Origin: Armatimonadota bacterium
GTDB taxonomy: Bacteria > Armatimonadota > Fimbriimonadia > Fimbriimonadales > Fimbriimonadaceae
Reading direction: 5' to 3'
Length of the DNA stretch: 64,000 nucleotides
Assembly: GCA_022563855.1 (NCBI GenBank)
Contig: JADFMN010000013.1
Span: 20,947 to 84,946, forward strand
Part shown: positions 41,219-49,327 of the stretch, in pieces
How the letters are laid out: every line of letters begins with the position of its first letter
How positions within the stretch are numbered: position 1 is the first letter of the stretch
The notes under the pieces: model-generated
The model's input: only the letters and a program-made list of their open reading frames with translations
The model's database searches: none
What the model was told of the DNA's origin: nothing
Translations under genes and position numbers: made by a program

Positions 41219-42750
41219 CTCTCCCCAGGCAGAACGATCCCGCGCATGATCACCCGCTGCGCGGCCAGGAAAACCAGCACCGACGGGATCGCCGCCAACG
41301 CGACCGCAGCCATCATCACCGACTTCGGCGCGATCTGCTGGAGCTGGTAGATGAACACCATCAGCGTCCAGATCTCGCGGTCCTGCGCGACCAGGAACGC
41401 GTGCAGGAACGCGCCGTACGCACCCATGAACGCCAGCAGCGCCATGTAGCCGAGCACCGGCTTGCTGAGCGGCAGCGCCAGGCGCAGCATCATGCGCGAC
41501 TCGCTCGCGCCGTCGATCTGCCCGCTCTCGAACACCTCGCGCGGCAGCGAGTCGAAGAACCCCTTGAGCAGGAAGATCATATACCCGTTGGCCGCCGTCG
41601 GCAGCACCAGAGCCGCGAACGTGTTGAGCAGCCCCATGTTCTTCAGCAGCAGGAACGCCGGGATCATCGCTACCTCCGCCGGGAACGCCATCGTCGCCAG
41701 CAGGAAGATCAGAATCCGCGCGGTCGCCTTCATCGGGAACCGGGAGAGCGCGTACGCCGCCAGCGGGTTGACGATGAGCTGGGTCAGCACCGCGAGCACG
41801 CAGAAGATCACGGTGTTCCACAGCGCGCCGCCGTGCAGGGCGATGTAGTCGATCACGTACCTGTAGTTGCGACTGGACATCTCTCGCCTGACTTGGCCTC
41901 GATCGGCGTTCAACGTCGCCAGGTCGAACGCCCGCGTCGGCATCGGCTCCTTCGAGATTTGTGCCCAGAGCATCTCGGCGTTCGTAGTCCTGAATCTCTC
42001 AGGCAGCGCTTCTGCCTCGAACTCAGAGGCTTCTGGCGACGAGGCGTCCCACGGGATCTGCTCGAACTGCGCGGCCTCTCCGCGAATGCTCGCTGGAACG
42101 AGGTCGATCTGTGCGCCGTACTTGGACCGCAGGAACTCCTGGAAGATCCGCGTGGTTCGGATCGGGATTCGGAACTCGCTCGGCAGAGAACCCTTGAACC
42201 GCAGCCAGTCCTCCCACTTCCGATCCTGGCTCGGGCGCCACCCCTTTCTCTCCAGCAGTTCGTTCGGCACGGCGATCGTCTGGAACGCGCCGTTGATCTC
42301 GTTGTAGTCCGAGTTCAGCGCGTCGATGTCGCCGTCGTACTCCTCGCGCAGCCACCCCTGCCAGCGCATCGTCAACCTTCCGGTGATGTGGTTCGGCGCG
42401 TTGCGGAACCCGGCCAGCCAGAGGTCGGGAGGAAGGTCAAGCAGAAGCTGATCGTACTTGGCGACGGTGTCCGCTGAGGCGTCGGCTCCGGCGCTTGAGA
42501 ACGAGATCAGCGAAAGGTCGCCGGCGTACTTGTCGTCGATGTACTTCTCAACCAGCTCCTGGTCGTCGGTCCAGAACGACGGGATGATCCGGTTGTCGTC
42601 CTGGTCGGTCGGCCCCTTGAACCCGGTCGAGACCATCATCAGGAACGGGTACAGCGTAGTGATCGCGGCCAGCGACAGCACCGCGTACAGCACCGCCATC
42701 GCAAACCGAGCCCGCGCCCCCCGCCGTCCGACTTTCCCGACTACCGGCAT
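41215..42750 (-). CDS. Carbohydrate ABC transporter permease with a large extra domain
   Basis: MalG/CUT1-type permease, 511 residues instead of about 280. Residues 17-43 are the first membrane helix, and 310-511 hold the rest with the EAA loop ESGQIDGASESRMMLRLALPLSKP. Between them, about residues 45-300, lies an inserted soluble domain outside the membrane (LLLDLPPDLWLAGFRNAPNHIT, WEDWLRFKGSLP, IFQEFLRSKYG). The insert has no recognised homologue here. No partner permease, binding protein or ATPase gene is adjacent. Confidence 0.85.
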   Translation of the reverse strand: MPVVGKVGRRGARARFAMAVLYAVLSLAAITTLYPFLMMVSTGFKGPTDQDDNRIIPSFWTDDQELVEKYIDDKYAGDLSLISFSSAGADASADTVAKYDQLLLDLPPDLWLAGFRNAPNHITGRLTMRWQGWLREEYDGDIDALNSDYNEINGAFQTIAVPNELLERKGWRPSQDRKWEDWLRFKGSLPSEFRIPIRTTRIFQEFLRSKYGAQIDLVPASIRGEAAQFEQIPWDASSPEASEFEAEALPERFRTTNAEMLWAQISKEPMPTRAFDLATLNADRGQVRREMSSRNYRYVIDYIALHGGALWNTVIFCVLAVLTQLIVNPLAAYALSRFPMKATARILIFLLATMAFPAEVAMIPAFLLLKNMGLLNTFAALVLPTAANGYMIFLLKGFFDSLPREVFESGQIDGASESRMMLRLALPLSKPVLGYMALLAFMGAYGAFLHAFLVAQDREIWTLMVFIYQLQQIAPKSVMMAAVALAAIPSVLVFLAAQRVIMRGIVLPGER

Positions 42751-42856
42751 CCTAAGGCGATTCTGTCAGGCTCCGTGGTCTGCTGTCGCGGTCAATCAGT
42801 CAGGAACTGCACAGGACTTCCTGGCTAGTCAGCATCTTTGCGGTGCTGTCAGGTCG

Positions 42857-43210
42857 TCAGGCAAGCAACGACCTGACATGGTCCAGTGCCTGATCGGTCT
42901 TCTCCACCGATAAGCTGTCGAGCTTGCGAAGTGCTACAGCATCAACCATGGTCCACAGGTGCGAGGGGCGGATGTAACTGCAACCGTCTGGATCGTTCGC
43001 CATGAAATCCGCGCCGGTCGCGTCCGAGTGCCCAATTGGAATCAATGCCTGGTCATTGGGGTCATTCTGCGAACTGATCATGCAAACCAAATAGTCGGAC
43101 GAACCGCCATACGCAACTTCAGCGAGAATGAGAGCTGGGCGCCGCTTTTCTCCACCCTCTTTGAGCGGGAACGGCACGACAACAATATCGCCTCTTACAA
43201 ATCTGCCCAT
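42857..43210 (-). CDS. PemK/MazF-type toxin
   Basis: A 117-residue mRNA interferase-like toxin. RGDIVVVPFPLKEGGEKRRPALIL and DYLVCMISSQ are the PemK/MazF beta-barrel core; the Arg pair in KRRPAL and the Ser-rich strand end are the usual active-site region. The C-terminal helix matches the family length. It overlaps the upstream antitoxin gene by 16 nt, the typical order antitoxin then toxin. Confidence 0.85.
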   Translation of the reverse strand: MGRFVRGDIVVVPFPLKEGGEKRRPALILAEVAYGGSSDYLVCMISSQNDPNDQALIPIGHSDATGADFMANDPDGCSYIRPSHLWTMVDAVALRKLDSLSVEKTDQALDHVRSLLA

Positions 43211-43419
43211 GCGGCATCCTCTTCAGATGCATTCCACACCCGAGAGAGCGCATCTTCAGACAGCAATTGGCATTCGAGGCGCTCTGATGCACTGCGCAAT
43301 GCGTCAAAGTCAATTGTTATGTACACCGACTTCACCGTGATGTCGCCATCATGCTCTCCCTTTGTGACCTGACCGACAAATTCTCGGTCGGACACCTCGT
43401 CATAAAACACTGCTGCCAT
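43195..43419 (-). CDS. Antitoxin partner of the PemK/MazF-type toxin
   Basis: A 74-residue acidic protein. Residues 1-45 have beta structure (AVFYDEV, GDITVKSVYITIDFD). The C-terminus LSEDALSRVWNASEEDAAWADL has the pattern LxxxWxxxEEDxAWxDL that is common in antitoxins paired with this toxin family and wraps the toxin. Position just before the toxin gene with a 16-nt overlap supports the call. No ribbon-helix-helix DNA-binding domain is obvious. Confidence 0.8.
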   Translation of the reverse strand: MAAVFYDEVSDREFVGQVTKGEHDGDITVKSVYITIDFDALRSASERLECQLLSEDALSRVWNASEEDAAWADL

Positions 43420-43420
43420 T

Positions 43421-43810
43421 TTATTTCCTCTGAGTTACCTCAAATTGGCGCATCGCCAGCAATTCGCTCTCGCAGGTCACTTCAACCGAATGTTGCCCTA
43501 CGGAAGGGAACACGATACCACGGAACTCTAAGACCATATCCAACACCTGCAAAGGGCTGTCTGCCCGGATTTCGCCTTTCATCTCTAACAGCGAGGCTCC
43601 TTCCGGCTGGACGATCCGCACCATGATCTGGCATGGTTCCAAAACGTTCGTGAGGCTGATAACTACGAACATTCGATCGTGCCGCATCGGAGACTGGGAG
43701 CCGCTGATGCCGTTAAACGTGCCTATAAATGACTTGTTGCCGGTTCTTTTGTCCTCTACGACGTAGTCGCAGAGTAATAAGGCGACACACCGAGGAGACT
43801 CCGAAGCCAT
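43421..43810 (-). CDS. Small beta-rich protein coupled to the toxin-antitoxin pair
   Basis: A 129-residue cytoplasmic protein, one base before the antitoxin gene and on the same strand. LLLCDYVVEDKRTGNKSFIGTFNGI, then RHDRMFVVISLTNVLEPCQIMVRIVQPEGASLLEM, indicates a compact beta fold, possibly of the DUF6941 type (weak recognition). No known toxin, antitoxin or nuclease motif is seen. The spacing suggests a three-gene operon. Confidence 0.6.
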   Translation of the reverse strand: MASESPRCVALLLCDYVVEDKRTGNKSFIGTFNGISGSQSPMRHDRMFVVISLTNVLEPCQIMVRIVQPEGASLLEMKGEIRADSPLQVLDMVLEFRGIVFPSVGQHSVEVTCESELLAMRQFEVTQRK

Positions 43811-43902
43811 GCGACCTTTATTCTACAACGAATCGTCGGTGCAGATTGTTCTCGCGATTAGTCCTCCAGGTTCAAAGCCCCGCACCTTCACGTCAATTTG
43901 AG

Positions 43903-44064
43903 TCAACGCTTCTCGGCGTCCTTCTTCTCCTTCTCCCTGCGCCTCGCCTCTTCCTGCTTTGCCTCGTCAAGCTCCTCTTTCGGAACTTGAGCTATCTTCT
44001 CTGCGAGGTCTCTGAACTTGTCTGAGTCCGCGTTGTCGGGCATCTGTTCTCTTTCGGGTTCCAT
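43903..44064 (-). CDS. Small charged helical protein
   Basis: A 53-residue frame, ATG at 44064. It reads as a Lys/Glu-rich helix: DKFRDLAEKIAQVPKEELDEAKQ then EEARRREKEKKDAEKR. The LAxKIAxVPKxEL pattern recurs in small conserved bacterial proteins of unknown role, so this is probably a real gene despite its size. A GTG 12 nt upstream is another possible start. TACAAT occurs about 45 nt before the ATG. Confidence 0.55.
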   Translation of the reverse strand: MEPEREQMPDNADSDKFRDLAEKIAQVPKEELDEAKQEEARRREKEKKDAEKR

Positions 44065-44362
44065 TGGGGCCCCCACGTTCTTGTAATCGACACCCCTATT
44101 GTACTAGGTTCAAGACAACCTAGCCTCCACGCTCCGAAAGCTCGATTACTGGCTCTTTTCGCGCTGGTTCAGCCAAGAAATCCACGCGTATTTGTACTGG
44201 GATAGACTCAAACCCCGTAAAAATACCAGAATCCCAGTATTTTTACCAGGTACCCAGCATTTCTAACAGGGAATACAGGGCTTGTCAGGCACGCAGATCG
44301 GCTCCCCTCCGGAGCTAGCCAAGGATGGCGAGCTGCGGGCCTTACGGAGGAAAAAAGGAAAA
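44065..44362. promoter_or_regulatory. Flagellin leader with inverted and direct repeats
   Basis: GTAAAAATAC (44217-44226) and GTATTTTTAC (44237-44246) form a perfect 10-bp inverted repeat. TACTGGGAT (44195-44203) is the inverse of ATCCCAGTA (44231-44239). Two 20-nt related units follow (44224-44243 and 44244-44263, both TACCAG..CCCAG.ATTT). A strong GGAGGAAAAAAGGA ribosome site lies just before the ATG. No sigma-28 promoter consensus is obvious. Operator or attenuator use is an inference. Confidence 0.55.
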
Positions 44363-45802
44363 ATGTCTTTTCGCATTAACACAAACCTTTCGGCGATGAA
44401 TGCGCTCCGAAATCTCAACATGACGGGCGTACGATTGGCCACTTCGATTACCCGCCTATCGACCGGACTCAGAATCAATTCGGCAGCAGACGACCCTTCT
44501 GGCCTGATCGCATCGGAGAACTTCCGCGTGCAGATCAGCGGCGCAGACCAAGCGATCCGCAACAGCCAAGACGCCCTCAACTACACAAAAACAGCTGAAG
44601 GCGCCCTCGACGAAATATCGCGACTCATGCGAGAGGTTCGGTCTCTTGCAGTCGCATCTGCGAACACGGCGACCTTGAGCAGCTCGCAGCTCCAAGCCAA
44701 CCAGACGCAGGTCCAACTCATTACTAAGTCCATCGATCGTATTGCGGAGCAAACTCAGTTCGGTCGAAAGAAGATCCTCAACGGAACGGCAGGCATCAAC
44801 GCTATCGTCGTCGACTCGGTTAATATCAAGTCCCTCAACTTGGGCGGACAGATCGGTACACAGACGCTACAGCAAGACGGAGCAGTTGATGTCAACGTAA
44901 CGACCGTTGCAACCAAGGCAACGCACACTGGCACGAGGACGACGGCTGCCGCCGACCTCGCGACATACGTCAACACTGCGCTCGGCGCGCCTGGCTCGTT
45001 CAGCATCAACGGCCATACGATCACCATGTCGGCATCGGAAACCTTCGGCGACATCGTATCGAGGGTGAACGAACTGTCCGGCCAGACAGGCGTAATCGCA
45101 GAGGCGATTTTCGGTGGCGGCGTCGGTCAGATCCAGTTGCGGCAGACGACGTTCGGCTCTAACTTCAAGGTCAACCTCGTCGATGCCAGCGGCATCATTC
45201 AGACGACAGCCGGCACAGCCAGCGTCGCAGGAATTGACGCAATCGCGGACGTGACTGTCAGCAACCTGACGCCAGTCACCTTCACCGCTGGCGCGAGCGG
45301 CTCCGACGGCCTGACTCTGTCCGACGTCAACGGCAACCGCGTTGTCTTGACAGTAGCCGGCAACGCGATCGCCAATCTGGTCGGCGCTGGCCAGGTCATC
45401 GTCGGCTCGGCGCAGTTCCAGATCGGCGGCAACGCAGGTCAGACGACCTCGCTCTCGATCCCGAACTTCAGCTCGAGCGCGCTCGGATTCTCGGGCATCG
45501 ATCTGACGACGGCCGCAGGAGCGACAGCAGCAATCGAAATCGTCGATAATGCAATAGACGGCCTGAACCTGAAGCGCGGAGAGATCGGATCGTTCATGCG
45601 GCACGTGCTGCAGTCGAACATTCGCTCGCTCGGCGTGACAAAGGAGAACTTGATTGCGACAGAGTCGATGATTCGTGACACCGACATTGCCGAGGAGATG
45701 ACCAACTTCACGAAACTACAGATTCTGCAACAGACCGGCTTGTCCGTGCTGGCGCAGGCTAACGCGGCTCCTCAGTCCGTTCTCTCTCTTCTGAGAGGCT
45801 AA
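44363..45802 (+). CDS. Flagellin
   Basis: Main flagellar filament protein, 479 residues. The N-terminal D0/D1 region is clear (FRINTNLSAMNALRNLN, TSITRLSTGLRINSAADDPSGL, QDALNYTKTAEGALDEI). The C-terminal D0/D1 region is SNIRSLGVTKENLIATESMIRD then EEMTNFTKLQILQQTGLSVLAQANAAPQSVLSLL. The Thr/Ala-rich middle (residues about 150-380) is the exposed variable part. ATG 44363 follows an excellent Shine-Dalgarno. No other flagellar gene is in the window. Confidence 0.95.
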   Translation: MSFRINTNLSAMNALRNLNMTGVRLATSITRLSTGLRINSAADDPSGLIASENFRVQISGADQAIRNSQDALNYTKTAEGALDEISRLMREVRSLAVASANTATLSSSQLQANQTQVQLITKSIDRIAEQTQFGRKKILNGTAGINAIVVDSVNIKSLNLGGQIGTQTLQQDGAVDVNVTTVATKATHTGTRTTAAADLATYVNTALGAPGSFSINGHTITMSASETFGDIVSRVNELSGQTGVIAEAIFGGGVGQIQLRQTTFGSNFKVNLVDASGIIQTTAGTASVAGIDAIADVTVSNLTPVTFTAGASGSDGLTLSDVNGNRVVLTVAGNAIANLVGAGQVIVGSAQFQIGGNAGQTTSLSIPNFSSSALGFSGIDLTTAAGATAAIEIVDNAIDGLNLKRGEIGSFMRHVLQSNIRSLGVTKENLIATESMIRDTDIAEEMTNFTKLQILQQTGLSVLAQANAAPQSVLSLLRG

Positions 45803-45831
45803 ATTGAAAGCCGCAATGAACGCGAAGAGAC

Positions 45832-45853
45832 GCCCGGGGTTAACGCCCCGGGC
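45832..45853 (+). terminator. Hairpin after the flagellin gene
   Basis: GCCCGGGG (45832-45839) and CCCCGGGC (45846-45853), loop TTAACG. No T-run follows, so it may be a processing or Rho-linked end. Confidence 0.5.
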
Positions 45854-45967
45854 AACCTCTCCGCAATTTGAAACCGCGTGGCGCCCGCCGCCAGAACGCA
45901 TCCCCGCTTAGGGCGTCACGCATTTTCTTCTCTCTCTTTATTCTGCGGCGGTACTCTCTTCTGCCGC

Positions 45968-46378
45968 ATGTCTCCCGTCTACCTTCCCGACGAGGCCGCC
46001 ACCCGCGCGCTCGGGGCCAAGCTCGCGAGCAAGCTGACGGCCGGAGACGTGGTACTCGTTTCCGGCGTGCTCGGTGCAGGGAAGACGACTCTCGTCCGCG
46101 GTCTCTTGCAGGCGCTCGGCCACACCGAGCCGGTGCGCTCGCCGACCTTCAACCTCATCCAGATCTTCGACACAGACCCGCCCGTGATGCACGCCGACCT
46201 TTTCCGCGTGAAATCGCACACCGGGATCGGGATCGAGGACTACCTGGGCACCCACCTCTGCTTGATCGAGTGGCCTGATCGCGCCAAGGGGCTGGTTGAG
46301 CCCTCGCATAGCTGGCGCGTCGAACTGGCGTTTGCTGAGAAGGGCAGGACAGCGGTTGTCGAACCGCCCGAATTGTGA
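45968..46378 (+). CDS. tsaE: tRNA threonylcarbamoyladenosine biosynthesis ATPase TsaE
   Basis: ATPase that supports TsaB-TsaD in making t6A37 in tRNAs reading ANN codons. The 136-residue protein has Walker A GVLGAGKTTLVRG (residues 33-45), VRSPTFNLI, HADLFRV and LIEWPDRA, the usual blocks in order. ATG 45968 is chosen; upstream in-frame residues are unrelated. tsaB and tsaD are not adjacent. It overlaps the possible GTG start of the oxidoreductase gene by 4 nt. Confidence 0.93.
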   Translation: MSPVYLPDEAATRALGAKLASKLTAGDVVLVSGVLGAGKTTLVRGLLQALGHTEPVRSPTFNLIQIFDTDPPVMHADLFRVKSHTGIGIEDYLGTHLCLIEWPDRAKGLVEPSHSWRVELAFAEKGRTAVVEPPEL

Positions 46379-46395
46379 CGAGCCATACTATCGGC

Positions 46396-47373
46396 ATGCC
46401 AGTCCGGGTCGGAATGTTGAGCGTGGGGCACGTGCACGCGCCGAGCTACGTGCACTGCTTTCAAAACGCAGACGACGCCGAGTTCGTCGGTTTCTGGGAC
46501 AAGGACTCTGCGCTGGCATCGAAGTTCGGAAGCGACTTCGACTGTAAGCCCTGGAAAGACCGCGACGCGCTGATCGACGCCTGCGACGCGGTAGTGATCG
46601 CAGGCGAGAACCTCGACCACGCCGAACTGATCGAAGCGGCCTGCACCAAGGGCAACGCGATGCTCTGCGAAAAGCCGCTCGCCGCAACCCGAGACCAGAG
46701 CGACCGGATCAGAGCGGCCGTGAACGACAGCGGCGTGATCCTGATGACCGCGTTCCCCTGCTCGTTCTCCCCGGCGTTCGAGAGCGCGATCGCCAAGATC
46801 AAAAGCGGCGACATCGGCAAGGTGCTGAGCGTCTGCGCGACCAACCACGGCCAGTGCCCCGGCGGCTGGTTCGTCGAGAAGCACAAGTCAGGCGGCGGCG
46901 CGATGGTGGACCACGTCGTTCACGTCGCCAACCTGCTCGAAATCCTGCTCGGCGAGCAACCAATAAAGGTACAAGCGGTCACAGGGAACAACAGACACGG
47001 CGAAACGTGGGAGGACAGCGCGATGCTGAGCCTTCAGTACGCCAGCGGCGTGTTCGCCACGCTGGATTCAAGCTGGTCGCGGCCGGACGCCTACAAGACT
47101 TGGGGAGACGTCACGATGAAGATCGTCGGCGAAAAGGGTGTTCTTGAGCTAGACCTGTTTTCGCAGGCGCTGGATCGGTATCAACAGGACGGCACACAAC
47201 ACAGTACGCTGTCGTACGGCACCAATCTGGATCAACTGATGGTTAACGAGTTCTTGCGCGCCGTTCGTGAGCAGGACGCGCCGAAAACAGGGCTGGTTGC
47301 AGGCTTGAGCGCCTCACGCGTGTTCTTGGCCGCGTACGAAAGCGCGACTATAGGCGCTCCAGTCGCCGTCTAG
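46396..47373 (+). CDS. Gfo/Idh/MocA-family oxidoreductase
   Basis: A 325-residue NAD(P)-dependent oxidoreductase. The Rossmann part starts VRVGMLSVGHVHAPSYVHCF; LCEKPLAATRDQ is the EKP motif that positions substrate and cofactor. The C-terminal half (VDHVVHVANLLEILLG, WGDVTMKIVGEKGVLEL) is the Gfo/Idh beta sheet. The substrate is probably a sugar or inositol. ATG 46396 is used, with CATACT 6 nt upstream; a GTG at 46375 overlapping tsaE is possible. It converges with the next gene. Confidence 0.88.
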   Translation: MPVRVGMLSVGHVHAPSYVHCFQNADDAEFVGFWDKDSALASKFGSDFDCKPWKDRDALIDACDAVVIAGENLDHAELIEAACTKGNAMLCEKPLAATRDQSDRIRAAVNDSGVILMTAFPCSFSPAFESAIAKIKSGDIGKVLSVCATNHGQCPGGWFVEKHKSGGGAMVDHVVHVANLLEILLGEQPIKVQAVTGNNRHGETWEDSAMLSLQYASGVFATLDSSWSRPDAYKTWGDVTMKIVGEKGVLELDLFSQALDRYQQDGTQHSTLSYGTNLDQLMVNEFLRAVREQDAPKTGLVAGLSASRVFLAAYESATIGAPVAV

Positions 47374-48359
47374 TCGGCCTGCCAGTCTGCTACCTGCTTG
47401 AAGTCCGTCGCTCGGACCAGGCGAGCGCGTTCCGGCTGGTCGCGCGGAGACCACACCAGCACGCCGAGCGGAGTCGCGGCGGCGCGCTCTTCGTCCAGCA
47501 GCCGATGCCGTGCGCCGGTGCCAACGTTGATCAGGATCGACCCTCCGGCTTCGCGACAGATGATGTAGCTGCTCGACAGCGCCGAGGTGACGCTTCCTCG
47601 AATCTCGGAAAACCGCCTGTGGCTGAAGTCGTCGAGGCGGCCCATTCCGATGAACGTCGTGCCGTAAGGCGTGGTCTGCTCGGTCAAGAACCGTACGCGA
47701 TCGGGCAGAATCCACGCGTTCGTCGCACCGTCGGCGACTCGTTCGTACGACATTACATCGTTGTACGGATCGTACATGGCCACGGTAATTCCGCCGTTGT
47801 CGCGGACGAGCATGACAAGCTGGTCGCCGTACGACTCGAGAGTGTCGGAAACCGGCCCTGTGGACATCGAGTAGCCATCGAATCGGCCGACAAGGTGCGC
47901 TTGCGGCCTCTCGTCGCCGATCTCGATTCGCACGAACGCCTCCAGCCACGTCTTCCCCTCCGCGTCGTCCCACCGGGCGAGCAGGTACAGAGTGTCGCCG
48001 AGCAGTTCGTAGCCCGCAATCGCACTGAGCGCGGCTTGACGCGTGCCCGCCTCGATCAGTCGCACGTTCTCCTCGATCTCCTCGACGGACCACAACTTGC
48101 GAGTGTTCGTCATCGAAGGAAGCCCCGTGTATCCACCCTTGTCGCTGTAATGGATGCCGATGCCGCGGTTGTCGAACGTGATCACCGTGCCGTCCAGCTC
48201 GATTCGCAGCCGATCTGCGGAGACCGGCCGATGCTCGGTTATCGAGGAGAGCGATACCGTGTAGACTTGCTCCGCGTCGACTATCGAAAACGTCGAGTCT
48301 TGAAAGGAAATATCCGGCTGCGCGAGCAGAGCGCTGGCGAACGCGACCGCAGTCAACAT
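47370..48359 (-). CDS. Exported protein of unknown function
   Basis: About 329 residues with a short signal (LTAVAFASALLAQ). The rest is beta rich, with repeated motifs of Arg, Asp and Gly (GYELLGDTLYLLARWDDAEGKTW, GDQLVMLVRDNGGITVAMYDPYND, RRFSEIRGSVTSALSSSYIICREAGGSILINVGTG) that could form a propeller. The family is not recognised. CATACT lies 7 nt before the ATG at 48359 (a GTG 3 nt earlier is alternative). It diverges closely from the small Cys protein gene. Confidence 0.6.
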   Translation of the reverse strand: MLTAVAFASALLAQPDISFQDSTFSIVDAEQVYTVSLSSITEHRPVSADRLRIELDGTVITFDNRGIGIHYSDKGGYTGLPSMTNTRKLWSVEEIEENVRLIEAGTRQAALSAIAGYELLGDTLYLLARWDDAEGKTWLEAFVRIEIGDERPQAHLVGRFDGYSMSTGPVSDTLESYGDQLVMLVRDNGGITVAMYDPYNDVMSYERVADGATNAWILPDRVRFLTEQTTPYGTTFIGMGRLDDFSHRRFSEIRGSVTSALSSSYIICREAGGSILINVGTGARHRLLDEERAAATPLGVLVWSPRDQPERARLVRATDFKQVADWQAD

Positions 48360-48369
48360 CACTGACAGT

Positions 48370-48591
48370 ATGAACTGCTGCGACTGCCCGATCTACGACG
48401 AGGATCGCCAAAGATGCCGCGACGGAAAGCTGAACCCGGCATCCTACGGCGCAGCCGTGGAGGTCGCCAACGTGTTCGGAGTTCGGGCGATCTGCTCGTT
48501 CAACGATCACAAGCAGCGGCTGGTGAGCACCAGAGCTTGTACTTACGACGGCAAACGACCAGCGGGCATAGATCAGAGCAAGCATCCATAA
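48370..48591 (+). CDS. Small cysteine-rich protein
   Basis: A 73-residue protein starting NCCDCPIYDEDRQRCRDGKLNP: four Cys in the first 16 residues and two more later (ICSFN, RACTYDGK), a likely zinc or iron-sulphur site. No family name is recognised. The 5' end overlaps the promoter of the divergent gene, and the stop is 7 nt before the zinc-ribbon gene, so it may lead that operon. Confidence 0.6.
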   Translation: MNCCDCPIYDEDRQRCRDGKLNPASYGAAVEVANVFGVRAICSFNDHKQRLVSTRACTYDGKRPAGIDQSKHP

Positions 48592-48592
48592 T
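48587..48592 (+). promoter_or_regulatory. -10 box before the zinc-ribbon gene
   Basis: CATAAT then 6 nt (GGAGGC) and the ATG. It has both a -10-like box at leaderless distance and a GGAGG that would be too close to serve as a ribosome site. Confidence 0.4.
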
Positions 48593-48598
48593 GGAGGC

Positions 48599-49327
48599 AT
48601 GCCTGCGTCGGCCATGCGAAATCTGTACTCCCTTCACCTCATCGACGCGGAGCTGGTCAAGTTGCGAAATCGAGCTGCTGCGCTGGACCACGGCAAGGCA
48701 GCGGTGCAAGCGATCAAGGACTTCACGCCAGAATTTGACGAGGCCGACTCAGCGGCCAAGAGCCTCGACCAAGAGCTTCGCGACCGAGAGTTGCAGGAGA
48801 AGTCCTTCACGGAGAAGTTGGCGAGCCTTGAGGCGCACTTGTACGACGGGAGCCTGCACAGTCCCAAGGAGATCGAGAATGCGAAGAGCCAGATCGAAAT
48901 GAACCGCCGGCTCTCCTCAGAAAACGACGACCGGCTCTTCGCTCTCTTTGAGCTGGCCCCTCCTGCGGTCGAGCGAGCAAGCGAGCTGAACATCAAAATG
49001 GAACAGCTCAAAGTCGAACTGGAACGGCACAAACAGGCCGCCCTTCGTTTGCACCAGGAGATCAAGCAAGAGTTCGATGCGCTCAAAGCCAAGCGCCCTG
49101 ACGCAACGGCAGGGTGCGACGACGATCTGCTGTCAACCTACGAGGCTATTCGCAAGAGAAACGGAGGCATCGCCATGGCCACGACCACCGACGATTCGGC
49201 ATGTAGCGCGTGCGGAGTCAACATCTCCCAAAAGAGCCTTGAGCGTGTATTTACCGACCAGTTGACGACGTGCGAGCAGTGCCAGCTGATCATTGTTGCA
49301 CCGCAGATGTTCGATGAAGAGGAATGA
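48599..49327 (+). CDS. Coiled-coil protein with C4-type zinc ribbon
   Basis: A 242-residue protein of the CT398/PF02591 type. Residues 5-170 are a long alpha-helical hairpin (LIDAELVKLRNRAAALDHGKAAV, KLASLEAHLYDGSLHSPKEIENAKSQIEMN). The C-terminus has the zinc ribbon CSACGVNIS then CEQCQL (four Cys). The family is widely conserved with unknown role, often suggested in RNA or transcription processes. It overlaps the next lipoprotein gene by 4 nt. Confidence 0.88.
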   Translation: MPASAMRNLYSLHLIDAELVKLRNRAAALDHGKAAVQAIKDFTPEFDEADSAAKSLDQELRDRELQEKSFTEKLASLEAHLYDGSLHSPKEIENAKSQIEMNRRLSSENDDRLFALFELAPPAVERASELNIKMEQLKVELERHKQAALRLHQEIKQEFDALKAKRPDATAGCDDDLLSTYEAIRKRNGGIAMATTTDDSACSACGVNISQKSLERVFTDQLTTCEQCQLIIVAPQMFDEEE

